Origin: Chamaelirium japonicum
Lineage: Eukaryota; Streptophyta; Magnoliopsida; Liliales; Melanthiaceae
Length of the DNA stretch: 64,000 bases
Reading direction: 5' to 3'
Assembly: GCA_947650365.1 (NCBI GenBank)
Contig: OX393550.1
Location: forward strand, 74,047,229-74,111,228
Shown here: positions 22,276-33,929 of the stretch, piece by piece
Position numbering within the stretch: the stretch's first letter is position 1
How the letters are laid out: the number at the start of each line of letters is the position of its first letter
Notes under the pieces: generated by a model
Seen by the model: only the letters and a program-made list of their open reading frames with translations
The model's database searches: none
Told to the model about the DNA's origin: nothing
Made by a program: the position numbers and the translations under genes

Positions 22276-23631
22276 TATGCCTACTGCATATCATATATCT
22301 GGTCTTGTGCACTGCATGGCATACATCAGACTCCCTACAGCCGCAGCATAAGGTATCTTCTGCATCTCTGCCCTCTCCTCAGGAGTCTTAGGACCTTGAT
22401 CCTTGGATAATTTCATTCCATGTCAGAATGGAACCAGTCCCTTCTTGGAGTTGTGCATACTGAATCTGACCAAGATAGAATCTATGTAGGCTGACTATGA
22501 CAGCGAGAGAGTCTTGTTCTGGCGATCTCAAGTTACCTGATCCCCAGAACATAACTCGCTTCACCCAGGTCTTTCATATCAAATTGAGAGGATAACCACA
22601 CCTTCACTGTAGATAACGTTCCAACATCGTTTCCGATGAGCAGGATATCGTCTACGTAAACACTAGAAAAACTACTGCAGTCTTATCACTCCTTTTATAA
22701 ACACATGGTTCATCCACGTTCTACTCAAATCCATAAGACTGGATAGCCTGATCAAAACACATGTTCCAACTTCTGGATGCTTGCTTCAGTCCATAAATGG
22801 ACCTTTGCAACTTGCACACCAGACCTTCCTGACCTTTTGCGACAAAGCCTGGAGGCTGAGACATGTAGATGTCTTCTTCCAAATCCCCATTGAGGAATAC
22901 GGTCTTGACGTCCATTTGCTAGATCTCCCAATCATAATGGGCTGCAATGGACAAGAGGATCCAAATAGACTTAAGCATAGCCACTGGCGAAAAGGTTTCG
23001 TCATAATCGATCCCTTCTCGCTGGGTATAACCCCTTAGCGACTAGTCTAGCTTTGTAAGTCTCAACGGTACCATCCGGACCTCTTTTCCTTTCTGTACAC
23101 CCACTTACACCCAACAGGTTTAATGTTGTGAGGTGGTGTTACAAGTGTCCAGACCGAATTTTGGGACATCGATGTCAGTTCTGCCTCCATGGCTTCCTGC
23201 CATGCTGCATGGTCAGTGGATACCATCGCTTCGTCATAGTTCAGAGGATCATTCTCCTGAAACTCTGGATCAACCATAAAGGCTTCTCCAATGTATCTAT
23301 CAGGAGCACTTGTGGTCCTCCCACTGCGACGAACCTGTGGTGGTTCCATAGGAGTCGATTCTACAGTACCGTTAATCTTAGTGGTATCGGCTCCCACTAC
23401 GTTTTCTGTCTGTGCACTTCCATCAGTACCAAGCAATTCTTCAAAAACTACTTTACTGGTGGGCTTATGGTCTATTAAATAATCCTGCTCCAGGAATACG
23501 GCGTTCGTCGAGACGATAACCTTTCTATCCTCAGGATCATAAAATAAACCACCCTTTGTCCCTTTTGGATACCCAACGAACAGACATACCTTTGTTTTTG
23601 ACTCCATCTTATCTCGCTTGTCCTTCCGCAT
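22276..23631 (-). pseudogene. Element A reverse transcriptase, frameshifted
   Basis: In element order the pieces are: 23631-23062, covering the linker (VCLFVGYPKGTKGG) and RT start (AWQEAMEAELTSMSQN, GCKWVYRKEK); 22915-22721 with MDVKTVFLNGDLEEDIYM (motif A) and CKLQRSIYGLKQASRSWN; and an intact YVDD core at 22647-22658 followed by ILLIGNDVG. At least two frameshifts and further stops separate them. The first catalytic Asp and both Asp of YVDD are conserved, so decay is recent and not focused on the active site. Confidence 0.88.
22647..22658 (-). other. YVDD catalytic box of element A RT
   Basis: Minus-strand codons TAC GTA GAC GAT encode Tyr-Val-Asp-Asp, followed by Ile-Leu-Leu-Ile-Gly-Asn-Asp. 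This is the standard Copia RT catalytic motif, here in a short frame broken on both sides. Confidence 0.85.
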
Positions 23632-24300
23632 ATGTGCTGGACAACCCCAAATCCTAAAGTGCTATAGGTTTGGCTTTTGCTTTCCCAAGGAGTTAGGGGT
23701 ACTGACTTTGATGGAACAAAGTTCAAAGTATATGCTGCCGTCTCTAGGGCATATCCCCAAAAACTAGGTGGCAATGTTACATAACTCATCATAGTCCGAA
23801 CCATGTCTAACAAAGTTTGGTTTCTCCTCTCAGATACACCGTTCTGTTGTGGTGTCCCTGGTACAGTAAACTGGGATACGATCCTATATATGCTCACGCA
23901 GGTACCCAATAAATTTATCCGATAGGTATTCACCTCCTCGATCCGATCGAAGAGACTTGATACTTTTACCCATCTGCTTTTCTACTTCAGCTCTGAACTC
24001 CTTGAACTTATCAAAGGATTCAGACTTCCGCCGCATTAGGTATATGTATCCAAACCTTGAGTGATCATCCATGAAGGTGATAAAATACTCGAAGCCTCCT
24101 ATGGCACGGACACTTATGGGCCCACATACATCAGTGTGTACCAACTCCAATACCTCCTTAGATCTGCTACCTTTGGCTCGGAAAGACCTTTTAGTTATCT
24201 TGCCTTCCAGGCAAGACTCACACATCGGTAGGCTTTCTGAAACATTTGGACTTAAGAGTCATACCTTAACCAACCTGTGAATCCTGTTTGAGGCTATGTG
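23475..24300 (-). pseudogene. Element A integrase, one stop and frameshifts
   Basis: The zinc-binding HHCC module is split by a TAA at about 24256: LWHLRLGHIASNRIHRL lies before it and CESCLEGKITKRSF after it, in the same frame. The catalytic core follows: first Asp in HTDVCGPISV, FMDDHSRFGY, second Asp in SDRGGEYLS, and Glu in PQQNGVSERRNQTLLDM. A frameshift near 23885 separates the second Asp from the Glu-containing part. Another near 23680 leads into the RT linker. The DDE residues are all present. Confidence 0.88.
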
Positions 24301-25614
24301 TCCAAGCCTTAGATGCCAAAGGAGTGTTGGATCATCTGAGGGATTTTTCCTTTTAGATGAATTAATCACACAAGCTTCAGTTATGTTATCCTGCTTATGA
24401 TTGGAGTTAATTACATAGAGACCATTCTGTATCTTTCCCTTACAAACAAAGGAACCATTCAATTTAATTGACACACCAAAAGCATCAAATAAAACTGAAA
24501 AACCTTCATTATTCAATAAAGAAACAGAAATTAAATTACGTCTCAAGGACGGTACATAAAGTATGTCTCTAAGTAATAAACTTCTTCCATCAAGGAACTG
24601 CAAGATGACATCTCCAACTGCTTCAGCCTCTGCCACGGCCTCAGTTCCCATGCTTAGGATTATCTCCCCATCACCCAGTTTTCTTGTCTCCTTGAACCCC
24701 TGCAAATTATTGCAAGCATGGTTAGTGGAACCAGAATCCACAATCCATGAAACTGGAGAACAACTGGATGCTACAAGGGATTCCACTATGTGGATTTGAG
24801 ATATACCTGTCTCAGTCTTCTTGGGAGCCGCGCGGCAGTCGCCCTTCCAGTGCCCCTTCTTGCCGCATCGGAAATATTTTCCTTTGGGCTTCGCCGGACC
24901 ATTCTGCTTGGGAACCTGCAACTGCACCTGGCCCATCTTCACGGGCTTCTTAGACTTTCTTTTCTGAAACTTGCCATTGGCTTTCAGAGAAGAATTTCGC
25001 TCCATGTTTAGGGATTGAGCTCCTGCCTTTATCCCGTCCTCTGCCGCCTGGAGCGCCGCTAGGAGATCTACGTTAGACATCTCCAACCAGTTAAGGTTGA
25101 AGTTGGTAACGAAGCCCTCAAACGCTCCTGACAGAGATGCGAGGAAAATATCGGTCTGGATCTCTGCATCCAAGATGACATCGAAGGAACCAAGCTCGTT
25201 CACATAGCCAAACAACTTCAGCGTATGATCCCGAACTAAAGTACCCTCTGCCATTTTTGTGGACACCAATTTCTTGATGGTCAGGTAATGAGTTACCCGA
25301 CTACGACCCTCGAATATTTCCTTCAGGTAGAGCATCATGTCTGAAGCAAAGACCATGTCTTCGACTTGCTTCTGAAGGACGGTCTGCAAGGATGCCACAA
25401 TATAGCACTTGCACATCTCATCAGCATCTAGCTAGTCTTTCCATTCCTATAACTGGGCCTCAGTTGCATCTGGTCCCGGCATGGCCGGTTGGGGGGTACT
25501 TAGGGCAATTGTGTGTTTGCCAACCCTTAGGACGAGCATCATGTTACACTTCCAGTCCTCATAGTTTGGTCCCGTAAGTTTGTTATCATTAAGTATGGAG
25601 GCAAGGGGGTCAAG
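24259..25614 (-). pseudogene. Element A gag and protease
   Basis: The reading frame starts with LDPLASILNDNKLTGPNYED, the conserved N-terminus of this Copia gag type, at about 25614. It continues through two in-frame TAG codons near 25420-25450 into DADEMCKCYIVASLQ and the UBN2-type core. A nucleic-acid-binding knuckle reads YFRCGKKGHWKGDC, in which the first Cys of the CCHC motif is Tyr. The protease has the catalytic WIVDSGSTNHAC, then FSVLFDAFGV. No Met precedes the start in frame: a TAG lies directly upstream. Confidence 0.88.
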
Positions 25615-25629
25615 CTAGGGTCTACTACA

Positions 25630-27518
25630 ATCTATTTTATGGAATTTAGAAATAGATAAAGTCTACTCCAGCCGCTATGTCTTCACCACCTCAAGTGGAG
25701 ACATCCAGGAATCTACATTCCCTGAGCTGGAGCATTGAGACTATCGGCCCTGAATTGGAGACAGCATCTTGGTGAGAGCATACAATCGCTTCTGCCAACG
25801 GGGTTTTTACGACCCAGTCTTCATCAGAATTACCCATGGTAAACTGAAAGACCTCCCAGTCTTCTTTTGGCCAGCTTTATGTGACTCGCGTGCGCAGCAA
25901 CGGTGGCTTCACACAAGCTTTCGGATGCTTCCCACAAATCTAGGTGGTGTCGGCAGGGGGGTTCATAGGCTCCCGCGGTGCAGGATAAAACCGTCACCCA
26001 CTGCCACCAGCATCCGCCATATCCCGAAGGAAACCACTAGGCGAACCAGCACGGAAGGAAACACAGCTCTCACCCGGTGGGAATATCGAACTGCGTACCT
26101 CCCACCTAGACCCTTAGCCGGTTGATTGTGGAGGCCAGGGGATCCCCTTTGGAGGGAACCTCTTACACATCCCTTCTTTATGAGGTTTTATGAATATCTA
26201 GAAAGGTCACGACCTCTTAGACTTAAACCCTGGTCTACCATGCTCCCACTAGGATTATAAACCTTCTCGCAAAGCATTAGTATCCTCGAAAAATATCATA
26301 GTCCCTACCTTGAATACTCAGCTTTCGCCTTTCTTGCAAGGATCACATTACATAGATTCCAAGGATCCCGATACTTCACTAGTTTGCCCACAATCCTAAG
26401 ATCTGGAGCCTAGCCTAAGGTCAACGTGGAAAGGACTCCCACAACGATGACGCCTCGTTCACAATTTGATGCCTGATGTCATAGTAGACCTCATCTCATT
26501 ATAGGTTTCGATGCTGGCCAAATAGAAACATCCGACAACCTCCGCTGGACCTCAACCTAATGGTGGCATAACCAAATCGTGATGAGTTCATACTACCATC
26601 AAACGTCATCTAGAAACGGGTATTACACAGTGAAATCCTAACCTAACTTGGTCGCTAGGACCACGTGGGGAAAGGGCATCCCACTAGGGTTATCATACTT
26701 CTTATGGAGACATTAGTTAATTATCTCTAAACAAATCTAACACTGCGTCTATCTCGATGCACAGTACTTGGCTACCTGAACTACCACGAGGACGGTTACC
26801 ACCTTTCCTTTTAGCTAGCCACCGGATTCGCACATGTTAGAAGCATATAGAGACACCGATGAATCCATAATTTTAGTACTAACCCTAAGCCTGATCTAGA
26901 GACAAACTCACAAGCAAGATAATCATATTATCATCAGGGTTCTCTAAATACGAAATAAAGAGAAACAACAGAAAAAAATCCAAACTGAATCAAGTCCAGG
27001 GTCCGACCCCTGAACCTGAATAGCACAGCCAAGATATCCCGCTTTTCCATTCTGCACGATCTCTGACGATGATCCCCTTTATCGCCAACGTGCACGCTTT
27101 CGCCGGGTATTTGCACACCATGGTACCGCTTGCCCGAACCGTGGATGCAGCATCATCTTCTTCTTCTTGTGACCGAAAAACTAACACGCTCCGAGCAAGT
27201 GCTCGTTCGTGTACAATTTCGTTAGAAAGAAAAGAAACAATCCTAGAAACATGGCTAGGGAACCGAGGATGGTCAACCCCCACCCTCGCCCATCTAGAGC
27301 CTTATAATCCACAATAATAATCAATACAAAATAAAAATCCGGGGTCCGACCCCCGGATGCATGCAATCACAGATTACTATTAGCACGGTACCTGCAAAAA
27401 AACGATACATAGCACAATCCATATGCATGATCTACCTCGAATCCCGACGAAAACATATGCCATCATATATTCACATGATATTTTCACGAATTCATGCATG
27501 AAATATACACCAAAGCAT
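25630..27518 (-). other. 5' leader of element A (no ORF)
   Basis: About 1.9 kb between primer site and gag has no convincing coding frame. It shares blocks with the leaders of B and C, for example the GGGGTCCGACCCC palindromic motif near 27340, 27000, 2030 and 2425. A long untranslated leader is a shared trait of the three copies. Confidence 0.6.
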
Positions 27519-27530
27519 GCTCTGATATCA
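27519..27530 (-). other. Primer-binding site of element A
   Basis: On the minus strand it reads TGATATCAGAGC next to the LTR start at 27533. It is one substitution from the TGGTATCAGAGC initiator-Met site. Confidence 0.8.
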
Positions 27531-27532
27531 AT

Positions 27533-27743
27533 TGTTGGAATTGGATCCGTGTATCAGAGTCGCAGCGGAAGAAAAAGAAAGATCCGAAGATCATACGATG
27601 TATGTTTCATTACAATTTCTTGATAGAAAACAATCTACATGCAAATCTACGATCTTAGCATATGTGCGGACATCCTAGAGGCATACTACAATCTACGGAA
27701 GACATGAATGCATCTACTTAGGTGTTTAGATTTGTCATAGCTT
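27533..27743 (-). repeat. 5' LTR of element A, left part
   Basis: It matches 19708-19923 of the 3' LTR and breaks at the insertion of B. The last five bases AGCTT are the mutated left copy of B's target duplication. Confidence 0.9.
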
Positions 27744-27801
27744 TGTTAGAATTGGTAAGGTCTACAGCTCGTAAAAACCTATAGTTTAGCTATGTATGGT
27801 T

Positions 27802-28567
27802 TTTTTTTTGAGAACCCCTCCTGAGGGAGGGAGGGTTTGGCGGACCCCAACCAGAAACCATTAAACTAAGTCAAAAGACTGTTACAAAACAGAGAGGCCT
27901 CCTCCCCTAGCTTGTCACGCCAAGGGATAATCCAAGTCCTGAAAAAAGAAGTAACTGACTGCCGTAGTTTCTCCTGCCCGGCCGAAGTAGCATTGAAGAT
28001 CCGATTATTCCGCTCAAGCCAGATTACCCACACGATCGCCATGACCAACATATCCCATGGCTTTCGGATCCCCGGTGGGACTCTTCTCCTCCTCCAAGAG
28101 CTCCAAAGGCCCTGCAAAGACCTCGGATGCGAGACTATTCCGGCCTTGCCTTCGAAATGGTCCCACAGTTGCCTAGCAAAAGGACACCCAAGCAAAAGAT
28201 GCGATGATGTTTCCTCCTCCGCGCTGCAGAAAGTACAAAGAGCGTCCGAAGCTTGGGGATGGTGCCTCCGCAATAAATTCGCCTTAGTCAGAATCTTGTT
28301 CCTCGAGGCCAGCAGTGAGAAAATCTGAACCATCGAAGGCGCCTTTGTCCTCCAAATGGCCTTCGACGGTCTGTGGCGTTGAACCCGAGGGAGGAGGTGC
28401 TCGTAGAAAGATCTCATAGAGAAAAGCCCAGAGGAGGAGCTATTCCACCGTACCTCATCCCGAGTGGTTTTGAAGGAAGCCGCCTGTAAAATCACATAGA
28501 GATCCTGCAGCTTCCGCCGACTACCCCGATCTAAAGGAGCCCGAAGTTTAACATTCCATCTGATTGA
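27802..28567 (-). mobile_element. 5'-truncated LINE insertion in the B 5' LTR
   Basis: A poly(A) tail on the minus strand (T run 27800-27809) lies at the left boundary. The two LTR halves rejoin at 28571 when compared with the right LTR (ATGTATGG / TTGATA). The short duplicated motif ATGGTT (27796 and 28568) is a candidate TSD. The content is the 3' end of a plant LINE ORF2 with a zf-RVT domain. Confidence 0.85.
27866..28567 (-). pseudogene. LINE ORF2 C-terminus with zf-RVT domain
   Basis: The open frame contains WRTKAPSMVQIFSLLASR, KANLLRRHHPQASDALCTFC, ETSSHLLLGCPFARQLW (Cys and His residues of the zf-RVT knuckle) and WDMLVMAIVWVIWLERNNRI, ending with a native-looking stop at 27866. It is open throughout but 5'-truncated, and its upstream codons run into LTR sequence. 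It is related to, but not the same copy as, the LINE at 52.9-59.8 kb (compare LRAPLDRGSRRKLQDL with LLSPLDQESQWELQDL). Confidence 0.85.
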
Positions 28568-30845
28568 ATGGTTGATACCATAGGATTGCATATTGGTACG
28601 TACCTTAGTACGTGTTCTTATTACAGAACAGAGAGCCATGGCTACATGGTAATCCACTTGAGTGGGAGACTCAAGGGATTGGTCCCATGTAACCTAAATA
28701 CGTTCGCAGCTCTGATTAGGGTTGGTCGTCCTATCAGGATAAGCTGTTGGGATGACAGAGTGTAGGTGTCTCCACCACGGTCATTACCAGGCACAGTGTT
28801 TGTGGCTGAACGGAACCAACACGGTGCATAGATCGGTGAGCAGACACCGGTGCACTAAACCGTGTTTCTGCTTAGGGTAAAACGGTCCTAAACCCTGAGG
28901 AACCATGTCTGGTGGACTAACCAGTTGTGTGGTGCTTTGGCGCACTAATGTGTGAGGATCCGGATGCAGTGATCCAAAACCACGGTGTACTGGGTTACCC
29001 GGCTGGCGTTGCATTAGCATGTCACTCCTGCAGGCTATCCACACCCCTAACGGGAGGTGTGTTCCTTGGTCTGACCTACGTCGTATTAAACCCTGGCCAG
29101 GTGGTCATCAGTTGAACTGGTGACGGATCCGGTTGCTCGAAAGAGTAATCAGAGATACGATATATGTGGTCAACCTGGAAGGAACCGAGTCATATGAGCA
29201 CTCGAGTCTGACGGTATTCTCTACCGCTCGAGTTACATCATGGAACCAGTGGAGGGACAGCGGGTTTACCATACTAAGCGGAGAGCAGGGGTATGAGGAA
29301 GAACATAGTAAGTCCGGGGGAATTAGATTGCAGCCTACGTCGCACTCTGGGTGGCTATGCAGGTTAACTCGGGCTTAGATGATCGATGGTACACTCGGGT
29401 AATGTGTCGATCGAGTCTGAGTTGGAAGCCATGAACCCTGGTCCCTGAAGGTTCCACCTTATCGACATTATGTACGGTTCTTATACCATCTCATCGAAAC
29501 ATAGAACGCAGTTAGAGGAAGCGAGAAGTTCAAGCCTATGCTTCGTGAGTGCTTCGCACTAGTGCACGGTAGATGCGTAGCTACGTGTGTGCACTAAGGG
29601 GAAACCCTAGGTTAGTGCAGAGACGCATGTAGCAATTCCTTGTCATAAGTGAACTTTGCCACATGGGTGCGATGCACCGGGACATATTGCGAGTTGACTA
29701 GTTGACTTCACTAGGGGTACCCTACGGGAACCTCAGAGAGTAGTGAAATCACTGGTGCACGTCACTTATGTGTGCCTTGCAAAGTTTCGTACACGAGAAA
29801 CGACCAACTATTGACATAATGGCGTTTTGGTCATACCATGCGTTAGTATGTACTAAGGGGGCCGGCCCTAAGTGTTGAGAGACTGGTCAAGGCCGGCCCT
29901 ATTGGTTTCAGGAGATTGTTGCCTCTGATGATAGGGCCGGTCATGAGGCGCAGAAAACGGGCTGGTTTTGACCGTTTTCGAAAACAAGGAAAAAATAGAG
30001 ATAAAGAAGAGATATATAGGGAGAAGGTTTGAATCAATCAACCATTATCCGCTAGGCTTATCCATAAGGATAAGGCCGGCCCTATATAAGGCATAGGGAG
30101 AGAGGGGGGGACGAAATTATGGAGCCAAGCAAGCCTTAGGGCCGGCCCATGCATGGGGAAACCCTAGCCGCCCCCCTCTCCTCTCTTCGCATCTCCTCTC
30201 TCGTCTCTCTCTCCCTCACTTGCGCCATTGGATGACGACTCGTCTTCCTCACATGGTGTTTCGTAGAAGGAGAAGGTTCGTCGTATGGAGGCACTCAGAG
30301 ATCCATCGACGAGGTGCCGTGCATCGTGTGAGATCGGGTGAACTAGAAGGCGTCTCCCGCAACCTTTTACTGTCCAGAATCTGCACAGAAAATCAGTATT
30401 GTTTCTGTGATTATGGGAGCTATAGAAGTCCAAACGATGTGAAACTTATTGCAAAAGTTGCATCTCGAAGTTGGCTACTTGCAATCCAAATTTTAACCCA
30501 ATCGGAGTTCGGAGCAGAAAGTTATGGCCGACGTACCGAAGCTATATCAAGCAGATCCGAGCCCATCTCCATCGATAAAGAAGAAATTTGTCGCGGTGAA
30601 AAAATCCGCACGCAGGTATAATCTCTAACAAGTAGATCTAACATAATTAGAATATGCATGCATGCTAGATTGTTCTTTCGTGTTAGATCGTCGTTAGGGG
30701 TTCGCGTAGATGCCATGCTAGATTCATACACGCATATGTAGATCGTTTCGATGAAAATTTTTATATGTAACGCACACCGCTCACGGTCCTCGGACCTTCA
30801 CTTTGCTTTCGCTGCGGGCCTCTGCCAGGAATTTATTTCCAACAA

Positions 30846-30860
30846 TTGGTATCAGAGCAC
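30846..30860 (+). other. Primer-binding site of element B
   Basis: TTGGTATCAGAGCAC follows the LTR end at 30844. It is the initiator-Met tRNA type. Confidence 0.88.
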
Positions 30861-32930
30861 GCTAGTGGTATGCATTTCATGTTTTTTCATGAAACCGTCA
30901 TGTGCGCGCATGAATTGTATGTGCCGCCATCGGGGTTCTACAAGTAGATCATGCATAGTATATATTTTGTGTGTTCTATGAATTGTTCTTGCAGGGCGCC
31001 ACTTCTAAAATTATTCTGGATATGTGATTGCTTGCTACCGGGGGTCGGATCCCGTGTTAGCGATTTTATCTGGATGTTTTTTCTTCTGTGTGTGGATAGA
31101 TTTTAGAGCCATAGTCGAGCAAGAGGTGAAGATTTACCACCCTTGATTCCCAGGCTTTTTGCTAGGTTTGTTTTCCTTTTTGTTCTAGGAAATTGTGTAC
31201 GAGCGAGCACTTGCTCTAAGCGTACTAGAGCTTTTTCGGTTACAGATTGAAGAGGAGGACTTACCGTGGAGATCCACTGCCGGGAGGACGAGCGGAACCT
31301 TGGAGGACGATGGCGATCTGGCGAAGCGTACATGATGACGGCAAAGGGCGAAAGCGTCAGGAGATCGTATACAGAGGCTTGTACCGGATCGAGGAATCTT
31401 GCGAAGGAGATAGAGAGCCTACGCTGTGCCAGTCAGGTTCAGGGGTCGGACCCTGAACTTGATTCAGTTGTGTGCTTGTTTCTTTCAGTAGTTTATTATA
31501 TTTCTGTAGAGAACCCCGATACGATAATTTGATTATCTGTGTTAGAGGGATGCCCTTTCCCCTCGGGTCCTAGCGACCTTATTAGGATAGGATTCCACTA
31601 GTGACGCCTATTATTTAATTGACCCTTGATGATAGCATGAATTCCTCACATTTGGTTATGCCCCCATTAGGTCAACACCCGATTAGTCGGGTGTGCCTAT
31701 TTGACAAGCATCGAAACCTAGAATGAGTTGGAATTCTACTATGACATCATTCGTCAAATTTATAAGTAAGGCGCCATGGTAGTGGAAGACCTTTCCTGTC
31801 AGTCTGACCTTAGGCTAGGCTCTAGAGCATTAGCGTGATAGCTAGGTTTGCGGAGCATCGATGTTCTTGGGATATGTAATGTGACCCTTGAGTGGAGAAA
31901 TCCACTCGAGGCAGGGACTATGATATTTCGAGATCGATTAATGCTTCACGAAAGGCTTGAAACGCTAGTGGGAGCACGGTATGACCAGGGTCTAGTGTAT
32001 AGGTTGTCGTGACCTTAGTGTACACTCATACTTGCATTAAATAACCCTCAACTATAATAAGGGATGTGTAAGAGGACTCGTCAAGATCCTCTGGCCTCCA
32101 CAACCAACTGCTTTGTGTCTGGGTGGAACGGCGTAGCTCGACACCCCCTAGGGTGAGGGTTATGTTTTTCCATGCCAGATAACTTAGCGGTCTCCTTCAG
32201 GATATGACGGTTACGGGGCCAGGAGAGAAGGGCTTTTTATCCCACCCTAGTGGGGGCCGCATGAACTCCCGTGCCGTAATTGCTTAGGCTTGTGGGTAAG
32301 CATCCGAAGTGGACGTGAGGCATCTGTTGCTTGCACAATGGGGATCACGTGGAACTGGCCAAAAGATAACCATGGTCCATCAAAGCCCTTAGTTGGCAGA
32401 TTTGGACTGGGTCAAGGAAAGGCCCGTGTAAGCGCATTGACGCTGCATGATGCCTCCTAGGGCAGGTGCAGTCGATTCCGAGATCTTACATACATGGTTA
32501 ATTAATCCATAGATGTGTCTTCGCTGTGAGGGCAGCGTTGGCATTTGGATATAATTAGCTTGTTTTTAAAATCCATAAAATAAGTTTTCTTGCATTCATT
32601 TTTATTCAACCATATAGTTCCCCTATCCGCTATCCTATAATAGAACCAGTTATCGGGTCTCTAACTATGTAGAGCGGAAGCGCTTCTTTAGCTTATGCTT
32701 AGGGTAGTAAACGTATATTGGCATGTAATCTAAATATCCCTATATTAAACCTAATGAGTCCAGATATCACTAGGGCACTAACTAGGGCATATGATGACTA
32801 GCGAGAGTCTGAGGAGATATGCAAGTTCTGTGTCATAGCAGACTTGCGGACAACTCCTTAAAAGCAAGTCAGAAATATGTCGGGTCTTCTCAAATAATGT
32901 TTTACTTGCATTAGATATCTGCTAGGCGAA
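30861..32930 (+). other. 5' leader of element B (no ORF)
   Basis: About 2 kb without convincing coding capacity. It corresponds to the leader of copy C (2616 down to about 600), including GGGGTCGGACCC motifs at 31435-31450. Confidence 0.6.
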
Positions 32931-32977
32931 GTCGGTAAACTCATCACTTATCCACCAAGATACTTGTTGGTATCGAG

Positions 32978-33190
32978 ATGTCAGTGGGTATGCTTGTTCG
33001 AGAACACATCTTTGAGTTCCAGATCGAACTAGATTCCAAAGACATGGTGCCAGATGATGAGGTGGTGGAAGACGTCTGTCTTGCATCCTTGTCTGGAACC
33101 TTTGAAGGCGTTATCAGAGACTTTAGCTTTAACAAGCTAGAGATGATAAACACAGAACTTCTAAGGAGATTTCCAAGAGACAACGGATGA
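32978..33190 (+). pseudogene. gag remnant of element B
   Basis: A 70-codon stretch with LVREHIFEFQIELDSKD and DVCLASLSGTFEGVIRDF ends at a stop after FPRDNG. It matches the remnant in copy C (285-560). The flanking sequence has no in-frame gag N-terminus, knuckle or protease. Confidence 0.7.
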
Positions 33191-33929
33191 GATCAAGATT
33201 AAAGGCAAAGCCTTTAGTGCTTAACCTAGGTCTTCTTTAGAAGAACCAAAGGGAGTAACTTATAAGAGATCGAAAACTATTCTAGTGCAGAAACTGGTAT
33301 GGACTCTTAAGTCTGGTAACGCTAAGGACGGAAGTGTTTCCGCTTTGGCATGTATAGGGGATATTTGAAGATTGATTATAGTCTCAGGGTGTTAGGAGTT
33401 GAGTCGCTATCTAGTAGCAGTTCTTATGCTTCTTGGAATCTAGACTTTGGGTCTACAAAGATTCAAGGAAAGCAGAAGGCTACTTTATAGTGAAGTAATC
33501 CTAACATAGGTACTGATGCCATAAGCCGCTACGGAAGCTGTTAGATATGATTGTCTTAGTTTTTTTCCGGAACACGGATTTTGATTGTTTAGAGATGTAG
33601 TTCTGTTTCCTCCTTGGTAAATGAAGTTTTTTAGTTTTAGATAGCACCGTAGGTGTGTATCTTAAACTAAATAGATAACTTCATTACTAAAGGAATAGAT
33701 CGGAATAATCTCTTTGTATTTAATCCTAATTCGAAAATAGATTTTATGACAGCTGTAGCGTCTAATTGAAATTCATCTAAATCCTTCGGAGAATCTACCC
33801 CATTTGTGACCCCTATGATTTAGATATTTTGCCTCAGATAAATTCAAAGATAAAAGAAGGTCGAGTTTCTGTTCACAGATTCATCGGAGATCCTTCTAAC
33901 CTATGAGTGTAATCTGGAAGGCAGAATTA

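Larger units (their letters stand above)
27744..30844 (+). repeat. 5' LTR of element B (contains LINE)
   Basis: It runs from TGTTAGAATTGG to TTATTTCCAACA. The LINE insertion occupies 27802-28567. The promoter zone is near 30075-30095: GGCCGGCCCTATATAAGG, a TATA box abutting a GGCCGGCC palindrome. More GGCCGG motifs lie at about 29862, 29892, 29935 and 30140. Confidence 0.9.
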
